A stretch of DNA of 64,000 nt, from positions 38,543 through 102,542 of the forward strand of contig NZ_JACBYP010000016.1 of NCBI RefSeq assembly GCF_018982965.1. The letters are read 5' to 3'. Below, piece after piece: positions 7,512 through 15,767 of the stretch. Made by a program: the position numbers and the translations under genes. Numbering within the stretch: the stretch's first letter is position 1; every line of letters begins with the position of its first letter. The stretch is from Streptomyces mayonensis (GTDB lineage: Bacteria > Actinomycetota > Actinomycetes > Streptomycetales > Streptomycetaceae). Under the pieces are notes generated by a model. That model was not told the origin of the DNA. It saw only the letters and a program-made list of their open reading frames with translations, and did not search any database.

Positions 7512-9448
7512 ATCTTGATGGACGATCCCTTGGGGGCGGTCTCCCCGCCCTCCACGGACTGCTCCTTCACGGTGTCGCCGAACAGCCCGAACAGACCCCG
7601 GTCCTCGTCCACGTCGAATCCGGCGTCCTGGAGCTTCTGCTTGGCGGCGTCCACGCTGTCGCCGACGACGTCCGGGACCTCGACCATCTCGGGGCCCTTG
7701 GACACCGTGAGCGTCACGGTGTCGCCCTCGGCCGCCTTGCTGCCCGACTCCGGCGTCTGCCGGGCGACCTGGCCGCTGTCGTGCTCGGAGTTCACCCGCT
7801 CCTCGGCGACCTTCACCTTCAGACCGGCCTCCGTCAGCTCGGTCCTCGCCTCGTCCAGGTCGTCGCCGGTGACGTCCGGGACGTCCACCGGGCGGCCCTT
7901 GCTGACGACCAGCGCGACCGCCGAACCGCCGCGCACCGTGGTGTTCGCCGCGGGTTTCGTGGAGACCACGAAACCGGTGGGGACCTCCTCACTGAAGGCC
8001 TTCGTCACCATGCCCGGCTGCAGACCCTCGTCCTCCAGCAGAGCGCGGGCCCGGTCCAGCCGGTACCCCTCCAGGTCGGGCAGCTTCACCCGGTTCGGGC
8101 CGTCGGACACCGTGAACGAGACGGAGTCGTTCTTGCGGATGCGGCTGCCCACGCCGGGGTCGGTGCTGATGATCCTGCCGCGGTCCACGGTGTCGCTGTG
8201 CGCGTGACGCACCTTGCCCACGTCGAGACCGGCCTCGTCCAGCCGGTCCCTGGCCTGTGCCTCCGTCTTGGACAGCAGTGCGGGGACCTTGGTGAACTGG
8301 CCGGAGTTGATGTACCAGATTCCCGTGCCGAGGCCCAGGACCAGCAGGACGGCCGCCACGACCACCAGCGGACCGCGCCGCAGCCTCGGCCCGCGGCGCC
8401 GGGGCGGCTCGGGCGGGGGAGAGGCGAGCCGGCTGGTGTGCTGGACGCCGTCGGAGCGTCCGCCGTCGCCGGCGACGGCGTCGTCCTCGTTGACCGGCAG
8501 GGGGCGCGGTATGGTCAGCGCCCGCGGGATCACACTCGTGCGGTCCTCGGCGTTGTCGTGGTCCGCGGCGAGGGCCTGCGGCGGCACCGCGTCCAGCTGC
8601 TCCACGCTCAGCTTCCCGCGCGTCTCACGGGCCCGCGCGAGCAGGGCCACGGCGTCGTGCGGCCGGACCTCGGGGTTGCGGGCCGTGGCGGCGGCGACCA
8701 GGTCGTCCAGCTCGTACGCCAGCTCCGGCACGGCGGCCGACGGCGGGGGGACGTCGTCGTGCAGGTGCTTGTAGAGCACCGCCGCGGGCGAGTCCCCCTC
8801 GTGCGGCTTGCCGCCGGTCAGCATCTCGTACAGGACGACACCGCAGGCGTAGACGTCGACCCTGGGGTCCGCGGTGCCGTTCTCGATCTGCTCGGGTGCC
8901 AGGTAGGAGACGGTGCCCAGGACCGCTCCGGTGGTGCTGGTGACCGTGTCGACGGCCCGTACGAGGCCGAAGTCGGCGACCTTGACCCGGCCGTCGTCCC
9001 CGATCAGCACGTTCTCCGGCTTCATGTCGCGGTGCACGAACCCGGCCCGGTGCGCGGCGCCGAGCGCGGCGAGGACCGGCTCCAGGATGTCCAGCGCCGC
9101 CCGCGGCTGCAGCGCCCCGCGCTCGCGCAGCACGTCGCGCAGGGTGCAGCCCGCGATGTACTCCATGGCCAGGTAGACGTACGCGCCCTCGGCGCCCTGG
9201 TCGAAGACCTGGACGACGTTGGGGTGGTCGAGCCGGGCCACCGACTTGGCCTCGCGGATGAACCGGTCGACGAAGGTCGCGTCGGTCGCGAGCGCCGGGT
9301 GCATCACCTTCAGCGCGAGCACGCGGTCCAGGCGGGTGTCCACGGCCCGGTAGACCGTGGCCATCCCGCCGACCGCGATCCGCGCCTCTACGCGGTACCG
9401 GCCGTCGAGCACCTGCCCGACCAGAGGGTCCTGAAGGGTCGTGTCCAC
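7499..9448 (-). CDS. Ser/Thr protein kinase with four PASTA domains (PknB-like)
   Basis: Membrane receptor kinase, 649 aa. The N-terminal kinase domain has GGMATVYRA, Lys47, HRDMKPENVLI and VADFGLV. A Pro/Arg-rich juxtamembrane stretch and one transmembrane helix (VVVAAVLLVLGLGTGIW) follow. The extracellular part carries four consecutive PASTA repeats, the fold that binds muropeptides or lipid II. This is PknB/PrkC architecture, linked to cell-wall growth control and germination. GTG at 9448 is chosen because TAGACT lies 7 nt upstream, implying a leaderless mRNA; a longer frame to 9580 runs into intergenic repeats. Confidence 0.92.
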   Translation of the reverse strand: MDTTLQDPLVGQVLDGRYRVEARIAVGGMATVYRAVDTRLDRVLALKVMHPALATDATFVDRFIREAKSVARLDHPNVVQVFDQGAEGAYVYLAMEYIAGCTLRDVLRERGALQPRAALDILEPVLAALGAAHRAGFVHRDMKPENVLIGDDGRVKVADFGLVRAVDTVTSTTGAVLGTVSYLAPEQIENGTADPRVDVYACGVVLYEMLTGGKPHEGDSPAAVLYKHLHDDVPPPSAAVPELAYELDDLVAAATARNPEVRPHDAVALLARARETRGKLSVEQLDAVPPQALAADHDNAEDRTSVIPRALTIPRPLPVNEDDAVAGDGGRSDGVQHTSRLASPPPEPPRRRGPRLRRGPLVVVAAVLLVLGLGTGIWYINSGQFTKVPALLSKTEAQARDRLDEAGLDVGKVRHAHSDTVDRGRIISTDPGVGSRIRKNDSVSFTVSDGPNRVKLPDLEGYRLDRARALLEDEGLQPGMVTKAFSEEVPTGFVVSTKPAANTTVRGGSAVALVVSKGRPVDVPDVTGDDLDEARTELTEAGLKVKVAEERVNSEHDSGQVARQTPESGSKAAEGDTVTLTVSKGPEMVEVPDVVGDSVDAAKQKLQDAGFDVDEDRGLFGLFGDTVKEQSVEGGETAPKGSSIKITIR

Positions 9449-9461
9449 GCAGGCGAGTCTA
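9449..9461 (-). promoter_or_regulatory. -10 box of the PASTA kinase gene
   Basis: TAGACTCGCCTGC directly precedes the GTG: TAGACT is the -10 and the next 7 nt reach the start. The identical 13-mer precedes map at 24637-24649. Confidence 0.6.
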
Positions 9462-9830
9462 CGAGCCACCACGGACACCCCGCGCCGCCGAACACCATCG
9501 CACCGGTACTGCAGCCCATCTGTGACGTACCCCGCACCCCCCAGCCACCACGACCAGCACCACGCCGCCCCCATCTGCAAGCAGCCTTACCGCGCCGCCC
9601 CCAGCTGAGGGCAGCCTTGCCACCGCCGTGCCGCCCCCAGCTGCGGGCAGTCGTGCCTCCCCCAGTGCCTGAACGGCCTGGGAGGTACCCCCAGGGCGGC
9701 ACGGGTGGGCGCTGCGGCACCCCGTCAGCGCCGGGCTGCGCGACCCGCCCCCGGCCCACAGCAACGCCGGGTGCCACGTCAGCGCCGGGTTACGAACCCG
9801 CACCCACGCCGGGCACCCCGACGCGGCCCG
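9462..9830. repeat. Intergenic region with CCGCCCCCAGCTG-type repeats and a hairpin
   Basis: No gene. CCGCCCCCA units with GGGCAG or a variant recur near 9567, 9596 and 9630. CCTGGG/CCCAGG arms (9677-9682 and 9690-9695) form a short hairpin around aggtacc. GCGCCGGG words recur to 9790. This resembles the small palindromic repeats scattered between Streptomyces genes. Confidence 0.5.
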
Positions 9831-9836
9831 TAGAAT
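9831..9836 (+). promoter_or_regulatory. -10 box of the Rsm22-like gene
   Basis: TAGAAT with 6 nt before the GTG at 9843; leaderless spacing and no Shine-Dalgarno. Confidence 0.6.
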
Positions 9837-9842
9837 CGCCGG

Positions 9843-10841
9843 GTGAACCACCCCGCCCCCGCCGACGCCCTGCGTGCCGCCCTCGCCGAGCTCGTCGACG
9901 GGCTGCCGCCGCGGCAGGCCGCGCAGGCCGTGGAGCGGCTGATCGGTCACTACCGGGGCGACACCCCGACCGACGCCCCCATCCTGCGCGACCGCGCGGA
10001 CGTCGTCGCCTACGCCGCCTACCGCATGCCCGCCACCTTCGCCGCGGTGCGCTCCGCGCTGGACGCCTTCGCGGACGCCGTGCCGGGCTGGGCGCCCGGC
10101 AGCCACGTGGACCTCGGCGGCGGGACCGGCGCCGCGACCTGGGCCGTCGGCGACACCTGGGAGGGGTCCCGGGCGGTGACCGTACTCGACTGGGCCGAGC
10201 CCGCGCTCGCTCTCGGCCGGGAGATCGCCGCCGCCCACCCCGCCCTGTGCGACGTGCGCTGGCAGCGCTCCCGGATCGGCGCGGCGCTCACCCTTGAGGA
10301 CACGGATCTCGTCACCGTGTCCTACGTCCTCAACGAGCTGACCGCCGCCGACCGGTCCGCCCTCGTCGACGCCGCCGCCGGCGCCGCGCAGGCCGTGGTG
10401 ATCGTCGAGGCCGGGACCCCGGACGGGTACGCCCGGGTCATCGAGGCCCGCGACCGGCTCGTCGCCGCCGGGTTCCGGGTCGCGGCGCCCTGCCCGCACA
10501 GCGCCGCCTGCCCGATCGTGCCGGGCACGGACTGGTGCCACTTCGCGGCGCGGGTCAGCCGCTCGTCCCTGCACCGGCAGGTCAAGGGCGGGTCCCTCGC
10601 CTACGAGGACGAGAAGTTCAGCTACGTCGCCGCCACCCGGCTCCCGGCGTCCCCGGCCCCCTCCCGCGTCGTACGGCGTCCGCAGATCCGCAAGGGCCAG
10701 GTGCTGCTCGACCTGTGCGAGCCCGACGAGCAGCTGCTGCGGCGGACGGTCACCAAGCGCCACGGCGATCTGTACAAGGCCGCACGGGACGCGGTCTGGG
10801 GCGACGCATGGCCGGACGCCGTCAATTCGCCGGCGGAGTGA
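9843..10841 (+). CDS. Rsm22-like small-ribosomal-subunit methyltransferase
   Basis: 332 aa SAM-dependent methyltransferase of the Rsm22 family, associated with the ribosomal small subunit in mitochondria and bacteria. The SAM motif is HVDLGGGTGAATW. A Cys-rich segment near residue 215-235 (APCPHSAACP then DWCHF) matches the family's metal or Fe-S binding motif. The exact target is not known for bacterial members. Predicted leaderless. It converges on a small DUF6243-like gene across a 9-bp hairpin. Confidence 0.82.
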   Translation: MNHPAPADALRAALAELVDGLPPRQAAQAVERLIGHYRGDTPTDAPILRDRADVVAYAAYRMPATFAAVRSALDAFADAVPGWAPGSHVDLGGGTGAATWAVGDTWEGSRAVTVLDWAEPALALGREIAAAHPALCDVRWQRSRIGAALTLEDTDLVTVSYVLNELTAADRSALVDAAAGAAQAVVIVEAGTPDGYARVIEARDRLVAAGFRVAAPCPHSAACPIVPGTDWCHFAARVSRSSLHRQVKGGSLAYEDEKFSYVAATRLPASPAPSRVVRRPQIRKGQVLLDLCEPDEQLLRRTVTKRHGDLYKAARDAVWGDAWPDAVNSPAE

Positions 10842-10848
10842 GGACGTT

Positions 10849-10870
10849 GCCCGGCGGGTGGCCGCCGGGC
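10849..10870. terminator. Bidirectional hairpin between convergent genes
   Basis: GCCCGGCGG / CCGCCGGGC, perfect 9-bp stem with a 4-nt GTGG loop, in the 43-nt gap between two converging stops. Confidence 0.65.
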
Positions 10871-10884
10871 TGCGCTCCGTAGGG

Positions 10885-11088
10885 TCATGACTCGTCGTCG
10901 GCGGTGCCTTTCGAGTGCCGGGTCTGCCGGCGCTCCCGCAGCGTGCGCAGCAGCTCCCGCTTCTGCTCCTGCGGGCTCGCGGCGCCGCCGATCGGGCCGG
11001 TGCGGTCGCCGCCGCGCAGGGCCTCGCGGCCCAGTTTCCGGCGCGTGCCGCCTACGCCCAGCATGTTTCCGTTTCCGCCTCGGGGCAT
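10885..11088 (-). CDS. Small basic protein, DUF6243-like
   Basis: 67 aa, Gly/Arg-rich, with MLGVGGTRRKL and ALRGG near the N-terminus and a charged helical C-terminus (QEQKRELLRTLRERR). This matches a small Streptomyces family of unknown function. AAGGAG precedes the ATG. Divergent from a TetR gene, with a perfect TetR-type palindrome just upstream, so it is a likely target of that repressor. Confidence 0.7.
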   Translation of the reverse strand: MPRGGNGNMLGVGGTRRKLGREALRGGDRTGPIGGAASPQEQKRELLRTLRERRQTRHSKGTADDES

Positions 11089-11112
11089 GGTGCTCTCCTT
11101 CGCCTGCTGAGG

Positions 11113-11135
11113 ATACGAGACGGTTCGTCTCGTAT
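11113..11135. promoter_or_regulatory. Primary TetR operator, perfect palindrome
   Basis: ATACGAGACG-N3-CGTCTCGTAT, 10-bp arms without mismatch, between the divergent small gene and the TetR regulator. Confidence 0.8.
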
Positions 11136-11153
11136 GGTTGCTCCACTGTCGGC

Positions 11154-11168
11154 GAGACGTACCGTCTT
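11154..11168. promoter_or_regulatory. Secondary TetR operator
   Basis: AGACG-N3-CGTCT core with the same 3-nt spacing as the perfect operator about 37 bp away. It overlaps the expected -35 position of the TetR gene (TAACTT -10 at 11179-11184, 6 nt before the ATG), suggesting autorepression. Confidence 0.6.
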
Positions 11169-11190
11169 GTCAACCTGATAACTTCGGACC

Positions 11191-11835
11191 ATGGCCGCTC
11201 AGAAACCCACCCGCGCCCCCGCCGCCGAGAAGCCGCACCCCGACGCCGCCCGGCGCAGCCAGCGCTCCCGGCAGGCGATCTACGACGCCGCGCTCGCACT
11301 CGTGGGGGAGGTCGGCTATCCCAAGACCACCATCGAGGGCATCGCCGCCCGCGCCGGTGTCGGCAAGCAGACGATCTACCGCTGGTGGTCCTCCAAGGCG
11401 GACGTCCTGCTGGAGGCGTTCCTCGATCTCGGCGACCGGCTCGTCGAGGCCGCCGGCGAGGAGGCGTACACCATTCCGGACACCGGCGATGTCGCCGCCG
11501 ACCTCAAGGCCGTCCTGCGTGCCACCGTCGACGAGCTGCAGGACCCGAAGTTCGAGGCCCCCTACCGTGCCCTGGCCGCGGAGGGCGTCGTCAACGAGCA
11601 GCTCGGCCGCACCTTCGTCGCCCGGCTCCTGGAACCGTCGCTCCAGCTGCACGCCGACCGGCTGCGCGCGGCCCAGGAGGCCGGTCAGGTCCGCCGGGAC
11701 ATCGACCCGCGGATCGCGCTGGAGCTGTTCGTCTCACCGCTGGCCCAGCGCTGGCTCCAGCACACGGGGCCGTACACCCACGCCTACACGGACACCCTCG
11801 TCGACTACGCGCTGCACGGACTCGCGCCCCGGTAG
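11191..11835 (+). CDS. TetR/AcrR family transcriptional regulator
   Basis: 214 aa. The N-terminal helix-turn-helix reads AALALVGEVGYPKTTIEGIA, then AGVGKQTIYRWW. The C-terminal ligand domain ends in a segment (ALELFVSPLAQRWL) typical of the TetR_C group with RutR-like members. Two GAGACG/CGTCTC operators lie immediately upstream, so it probably controls itself and the divergent small gene. The ligand cannot be read from sequence. The ATG is probably leaderless. Confidence 0.9.
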   Translation: MAAQKPTRAPAAEKPHPDAARRSQRSRQAIYDAALALVGEVGYPKTTIEGIAARAGVGKQTIYRWWSSKADVLLEAFLDLGDRLVEAAGEEAYTIPDTGDVAADLKAVLRATVDELQDPKFEAPYRALAAEGVVNEQLGRTFVARLLEPSLQLHADRLRAAQEAGQVRRDIDPRIALELFVSPLAQRWLQHTGPYTHAYTDTLVDYALHGLAPR

Positions 11836-11954
11836 CCGGAAAAGTCTGGCCATACTCGCCTGACCAGGGAAGTTTGTCCCTTCGCGACCCCGAAGCGTGC
11901 AATGGTGCGACGATAGGGCATGCTGGTGCGCACGACGGCGAGGCGAGGAGATTG

Positions 11955-12686
11955 ATGAGCGCGGAGTTCGGCGGTCGGAGCGGTCTGCAGGGCAAACTCT
12001 CCTCGTGGCTGCGCGGACGCCGCCCCAAGGAGGCCGCCCCGGACGGTCGCCGGGAGGATCTGCTGCTCGCCGCCGCCGGTGCGGGACTGCCCCTGGCGCC
12101 CGCCGCGCACCCCGCCGGATACCGTTGCTCCTGCGAGCGCGTGGGCTGTCCCACCCCCGCCCGGCACCCGGTGTCCTTCGCCTGGCAGACGCAGTCCACG
12201 ACCGACCGCGCGCAGGTCGAGCGCTGGGCCCGGCACCAGCCCGAGGCCAACTTCATCACCGCGACCGGCATGGTGCACGACGTCCTGGACGTGCCCCTGG
12301 AGGCCGGCCGCGAGGCGCTCGGGCGGCTGCTCGACGCCGGTATCGAGGTCGGCCCGGTCGCCGAGAGCGACGACGGGCGCATGCTGCTGTTCACCCTCAC
12401 CCGCGGCACCCCCGAGGACGAGGACGAGTGGTGGCCCTGCGAGCTGGACTGCCACCCCGAGACCATGGACGAGCACCCCGGCCTGCGCTGGCACTGCCGC
12501 GGCTCCTACGTCCTCGTACCGCCCGCCCGGCTGCCCGGCGAGGACCGGACGGTGAGCTGGGTGCGCGGCCCCGAGCACCCGCTGCCGGACCCGCTGACCC
12601 TGCTGGAGACCCTCACCGACGCCTGCGCCCGGCACGCCGGTGAGGAGAGCGACCACGCGGCCGACGCCTGGCCCCTGCGCCGCTGA
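11955..12686 (+). CDS. Prim-Pol-like domain protein, likely catalytically altered
   Basis: 243 aa. The pattern CSCERVGCPTPARHP, then TTDRAQVERWAR, NFITATG and VLDVP resembles the N-terminal bifunctional primase/polymerase (Prim-Pol) domain. In active enzymes the last motif usually holds an Asp-x-Asp metal pair; here it reads Asp-Val-Pro, so the second acid is missing. The two Cys pairs could hold zinc. GAGGAG precedes the ATG at 11955. Monocistronic, converging on a lipoprotein gene. Streptomyces homologues carry the primase name, but function is unproven. Confidence 0.65.
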   Translation: MSAEFGGRSGLQGKLSSWLRGRRPKEAAPDGRREDLLLAAAGAGLPLAPAAHPAGYRCSCERVGCPTPARHPVSFAWQTQSTTDRAQVERWARHQPEANFITATGMVHDVLDVPLEAGREALGRLLDAGIEVGPVAESDDGRMLLFTLTRGTPEDEDEWWPCELDCHPETMDEHPGLRWHCRGSYVLVPPARLPGEDRTVSWVRGPEHPLPDPLTLLETLTDACARHAGEESDHAADAWPLRR

Positions 12687-12710
12687 CAACTCCGGGCGCC
12701 CGGCGGCCCG

Positions 12711-13700
12711 TTACTCGCCCTTCGCCGACGTCAGTCCCTGCACGCGGCCGAGGACCGACACCTGCCCGTCCGCCGGGTCGAGCGCCACCTCGTTGGAGAC
12801 GAACTCCATCGTCAGCGACTGCTTGATCTCGCCGTCCGTCAGCGCCAGCACGTCCTTGTTCGGCGTCGGCACGGACGCGCCCCGCGCGGCGGTCTGCTTC
12901 TCGAAGTGCCGCGAGGTGAAGAACACCAGCGCCCCGCCGTCCTTCGTGCGCAGCGCCAGCGGCGCGTAGTCGCCGTTCGTCAGCGGTTCGTCGATGAACT
13001 GCGTGACCAGGCCGGGACGCGTCGCCCGCTTCTCGCGCGACGCGCGCCACGTGCTGGTGTGGGCGCCGTCGGCGAAGGACTTCCCGCCGTCCTTCAGGTA
13101 CGCCGTGTAGTCCTTGCTGAGATCGCCCGGCGCCACGCTCACGTCCGTGGCGTCGGCGGGGACCGCCTCGGCCCAGCCGTCCGCGTCGGTCTTGAACTCC
13201 GGCACCTTGCCGGGGGCGACCAGCGTCAGGTACGCCGCCTCCCAGGTCTCGTCCAGGCCGTTGCGGGTGAAGACCAGCAACCAGCGTGCACCGCCGCCCT
13301 TGTTGGCCTTGGCGTCGGCGACGAACCAGCGGGGCCAGCCGGCCTTCTTCGGGATGGTGTACTTCGCGTCGGACAGCTCCAGCGGCGCGTGATCGGGGTT
13401 GCCGTCCGGGTGGTTGGTCGCGCCGGCCTTCAGCCGGGCCGAGTCGATGGCGGCCAGCGCGCCGGTGGTGTGGTCGGCGTCGAGGGAGGTGTCGTACGCC
13501 TTGTCCGCGGCGTTGTACGCGTCGGTGAACTGCTCCAGCGCCTTCGCGGCCTCGGCCCGGGTGGTCGACGGCAGCACCTCGCGCTCGCCGTGCACCACCA
13601 CGCATCCGCTCGCCGTCAACGACAAAGCGGTCACCGAGGCCGCCGCGAGTATCTTCCGGTCAAGCCTGCGGGGCCTTCGAGGGCCGCGATCCCTGCTCAT
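12711..13700 (-). CDS. Putative lipoprotein
   Basis: 329 aa. A basic N-terminus, a hydrophobic stretch (ILAAASVTALSLTASGC) and a lipobox LTASGC predict export and lipid anchoring. The mature part has no domain I can name; it is a mixed alpha/beta protein with many Lys and Trp. It ends in TAA, uncommon in this GC-rich DNA. It lies downstream of and codirectional with hmuTUV, but a ~100-nt gap makes co-transcription uncertain. Confidence 0.8.
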   Translation of the reverse strand: MSRDRGPRRPRRLDRKILAAASVTALSLTASGCVVVHGEREVLPSTTRAEAAKALEQFTDAYNAADKAYDTSLDADHTTGALAAIDSARLKAGATNHPDGNPDHAPLELSDAKYTIPKKAGWPRWFVADAKANKGGGARWLLVFTRNGLDETWEAAYLTLVAPGKVPEFKTDADGWAEAVPADATDVSVAPGDLSKDYTAYLKDGGKSFADGAHTSTWRASREKRATRPGLVTQFIDEPLTNGDYAPLALRTKDGGALVFFTSRHFEKQTAARGASVPTPNKDVLALTDGEIKQSLTMEFVSNEVALDPADGQVSVLGRVQGLTSAKGE

Positions 13701-13803
13701 CAGGTTCCTTCACCTTCCCCTTCCCGGAGGCGAACCCTACCGGGGGGATGCGGCCGGTGAGCGCCGGGACCGGGGAGAGCGGCCACACCGTGACCTCCGT
13801 CGC

Positions 13804-14658
13804 TCAGGGTTCGCGGCGCGGCAGGACGAGGAGGGCGCCCGTGCGCGGGTGCGGCAGGACCTCCACCGGCTGGTCGTAGACCTCGGACAGCAGTTCCTCG
13901 GCGAAGACCTCCGCCGGAGGGCCGTCGGCCGCGATCCGGCCCGCGCGCAGGACCGCCACCCGGTCCGCGTACGCCGCCGCCAGCGCCAGGTCGTGCAGCA
14001 CGACGACCACCGCGTCCCCGGCCCGCGCCCGCTCCCGGCACAGCCGCAGCACCAGTTCCTGGTGGCGCAGGTCGAGGGCCGCGGTCGGCTCGTCGAGCAG
14101 CAGCAGGGGAGCACGCTGCGCCAGGACCCGGGCGAGCGCCACCCGGGCCCGCTCACCGCCGCTGAGCGCGGAGAACGGGCGCCCGGCGAAACCGGTCACC
14201 TCCGTGCGCGCCATCGCGTCGGCCACCACCGCGTCGTCCTCGTCGGCCCGTTCGTCGCCCGCCCAGGGGGCGCGGCCCATCCGGACGACCTCCTCGACCG
14301 GGAACGGGAAGGACAGCGCCGCCGACTGCGGCAACACCGCCCGGCGCAGAGCAAGTTCGGGCGCCGACCACGCGGACACCGGGCGGCCGTGGACGCGCAC
14401 GACTCCCTCGGCGGCCGGGACGTCGGCGGCCAGCGCGCCCAACAGGGTCGACTTTCCCGCCCCGTTGGGACCGACCAGCGCGAGCACCTCGCCCGCGCGG
14501 ACCCGGACGTCGACCCCGTCGAGGACCGGCCGCCCGCCCAGGCGCACGCGTACGGCCTCGGCCTCGGCGAGGACCTCGCCGGGGGCGGCCGGGGGCGGCG
14601 GAGCGGGCCGGGACGGTACGAGGCCGGACGGTACGAGGCGGAGTCTCATGTTGCGCAT
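13804..14658 (-). CDS. hmuV: Haem ABC transporter ATPase
   Basis: 284 aa ATPase of the FecCD-type importer. Walker A GPNGAGKST, signature LSGGERARVALARV, Walker B LLLLDEPTAALD and switch His in VLHDLALAAAYADRV are intact. Third gene of a hmuT-hmuU-hmuV operon, 14 nt after hmuU. ATG at 14658 has a GGGAG upstream; a second Met 9 nt downstream is possible. The first ~30 residues are Pro-rich and probably disordered. Confidence 0.92.
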   Translation of the reverse strand: MRNMRLRLVPSGLVPSRPAPPPPAAPGEVLAEAEAVRVRLGGRPVLDGVDVRVRAGEVLALVGPNGAGKSTLLGALAADVPAAEGVVRVHGRPVSAWSAPELALRRAVLPQSAALSFPFPVEEVVRMGRAPWAGDERADEDDAVVADAMARTEVTGFAGRPFSALSGGERARVALARVLAQRAPLLLLDEPTAALDLRHQELVLRLCRERARAGDAVVVVLHDLALAAAYADRVAVLRAGRIAADGPPAEVFAEELLSEVYDQPVEVLPHPRTGALLVLPRREP

Positions 14659-14672
14659 GCCTGGTCTCTCCC

Positions 14673-15767
14673 TCACGCCCAGCCTCCCTGCCTGCGTCGG
14701 GTGCGGCGCAGCAGCCAGAAGAAGAACGGGCTGCCCAGCAGCGCCGTCAGCACCCCGAGCGGCAGCTCCGCCGGTTCCGCGACCGTGCGGGCGGCCAGGT
14801 CGGCGGCGAGCAGGACCAGCGCGCCGAGCAGCGCGCTGCCCGGGATCAGGAACCGGTGTCCGGGACCGGCCGCCATCCGCAGCAGGTGCGGGACGACGAG
14901 CCCGACGAAGCCGATCACCCCGGCCACGCTCACGGCCGCCGCGGTGAGCAGCGCGATCACCAGCACCAGGACGATCCGCAGCCGCTCCACGTCCACGCCC
15001 AGGTGCCGGGCCGGGCGTTCGCCGAGCGCCAGCAGGTCGAGCCGGCGGGCGTACAGCGGGGCGAGCCCGAGGCCGAGTGCCGCGCACGGCAGCACCGCCA
15101 GCACCTTCGGCCACGTCGCCTGCGCGAGCGAACCCAGCTGCCAGAAGGTGATCTGGTTGACCGCGGCCGTGTCCGCGAAGAACAGGAACAGCCCGATCAG
15201 CGCGCCCGCGAAGGCGTTCACCGCGATGCCCGTGAGGATCAGCGTCACGACCTCCGTGCGGCCGCCCGAGCGGGACATCGCGTAGACGACCAGGACGGTG
15301 ACCAGGCCGGAGACGAAGGCGAAGACGGACACGGTCCAGGTGCCCAGGAAGTTCACGCCGAACGCGATGGCGGCGACCGCGCCGACCGCCGCGCCCGAGG
15401 AGACGCCGATGACGCCCGGCTCGGCGAGCGGGTTGCCGAACACGCCCTGCATCAGCGCGCCCGCGCAGCCCAGCGAGGCCCCGACGAGCAGCGCGAGCAC
15501 GATCCGGGGGAACCGCACGTTCCACAGCACCGACTCGGCCACCCGGTCCAGTTCGGTACCGCCGAGCCCGGCCCGGTGCAGCAGCGAGCCGAGCACGTCG
15601 CCGACCGGGACCGGGTAGGCGCCGGTGCCGGCCGCGACCGGGACGAGGACGAGGAGGCCGGCGGCGAGGGCGGCGGTCAGCAGCCAGGCGGTGGTGCGCC
15701 GGGCGCGGGGCGGGGCCGGGTCGGTGGGTGCCCGGTGGGGGCGGGCCGGCTTGTCCAGTACGGTCAC
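14673..15767 (-). CDS. hmuU: Haem ABC transporter permease
   Basis: 364 aa FecCD/BtuC-family permease with about nine or ten hydrophobic segments. Conserved motifs include RFPRIVLALLVGASLG, AGALMQGVFGNPLAEPGV, GVSSGAAVGA and GFVGLVVPHLLR. GTG at 15767 overlaps the hmuT stop by 4 nt (GTGA), so translation is coupled. It forms the membrane channel for haem delivered by HmuT. Confidence 0.93.
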   Translation of the reverse strand: MTVLDKPARPHRAPTDPAPPRARRTTAWLLTAALAAGLLVLVPVAAGTGAYPVPVGDVLGSLLHRAGLGGTELDRVAESVLWNVRFPRIVLALLVGASLGCAGALMQGVFGNPLAEPGVIGVSSGAAVGAVAAIAFGVNFLGTWTVSVFAFVSGLVTVLVVYAMSRSGGRTEVVTLILTGIAVNAFAGALIGLFLFFADTAAVNQITFWQLGSLAQATWPKVLAVLPCAALGLGLAPLYARRLDLLALGERPARHLGVDVERLRIVLVLVIALLTAAAVSVAGVIGFVGLVVPHLLRMAAGPGHRFLIPGSALLGALVLLAADLAARTVAEPAELPLGVLTALLGSPFFFWLLRRTRRRQGGWA

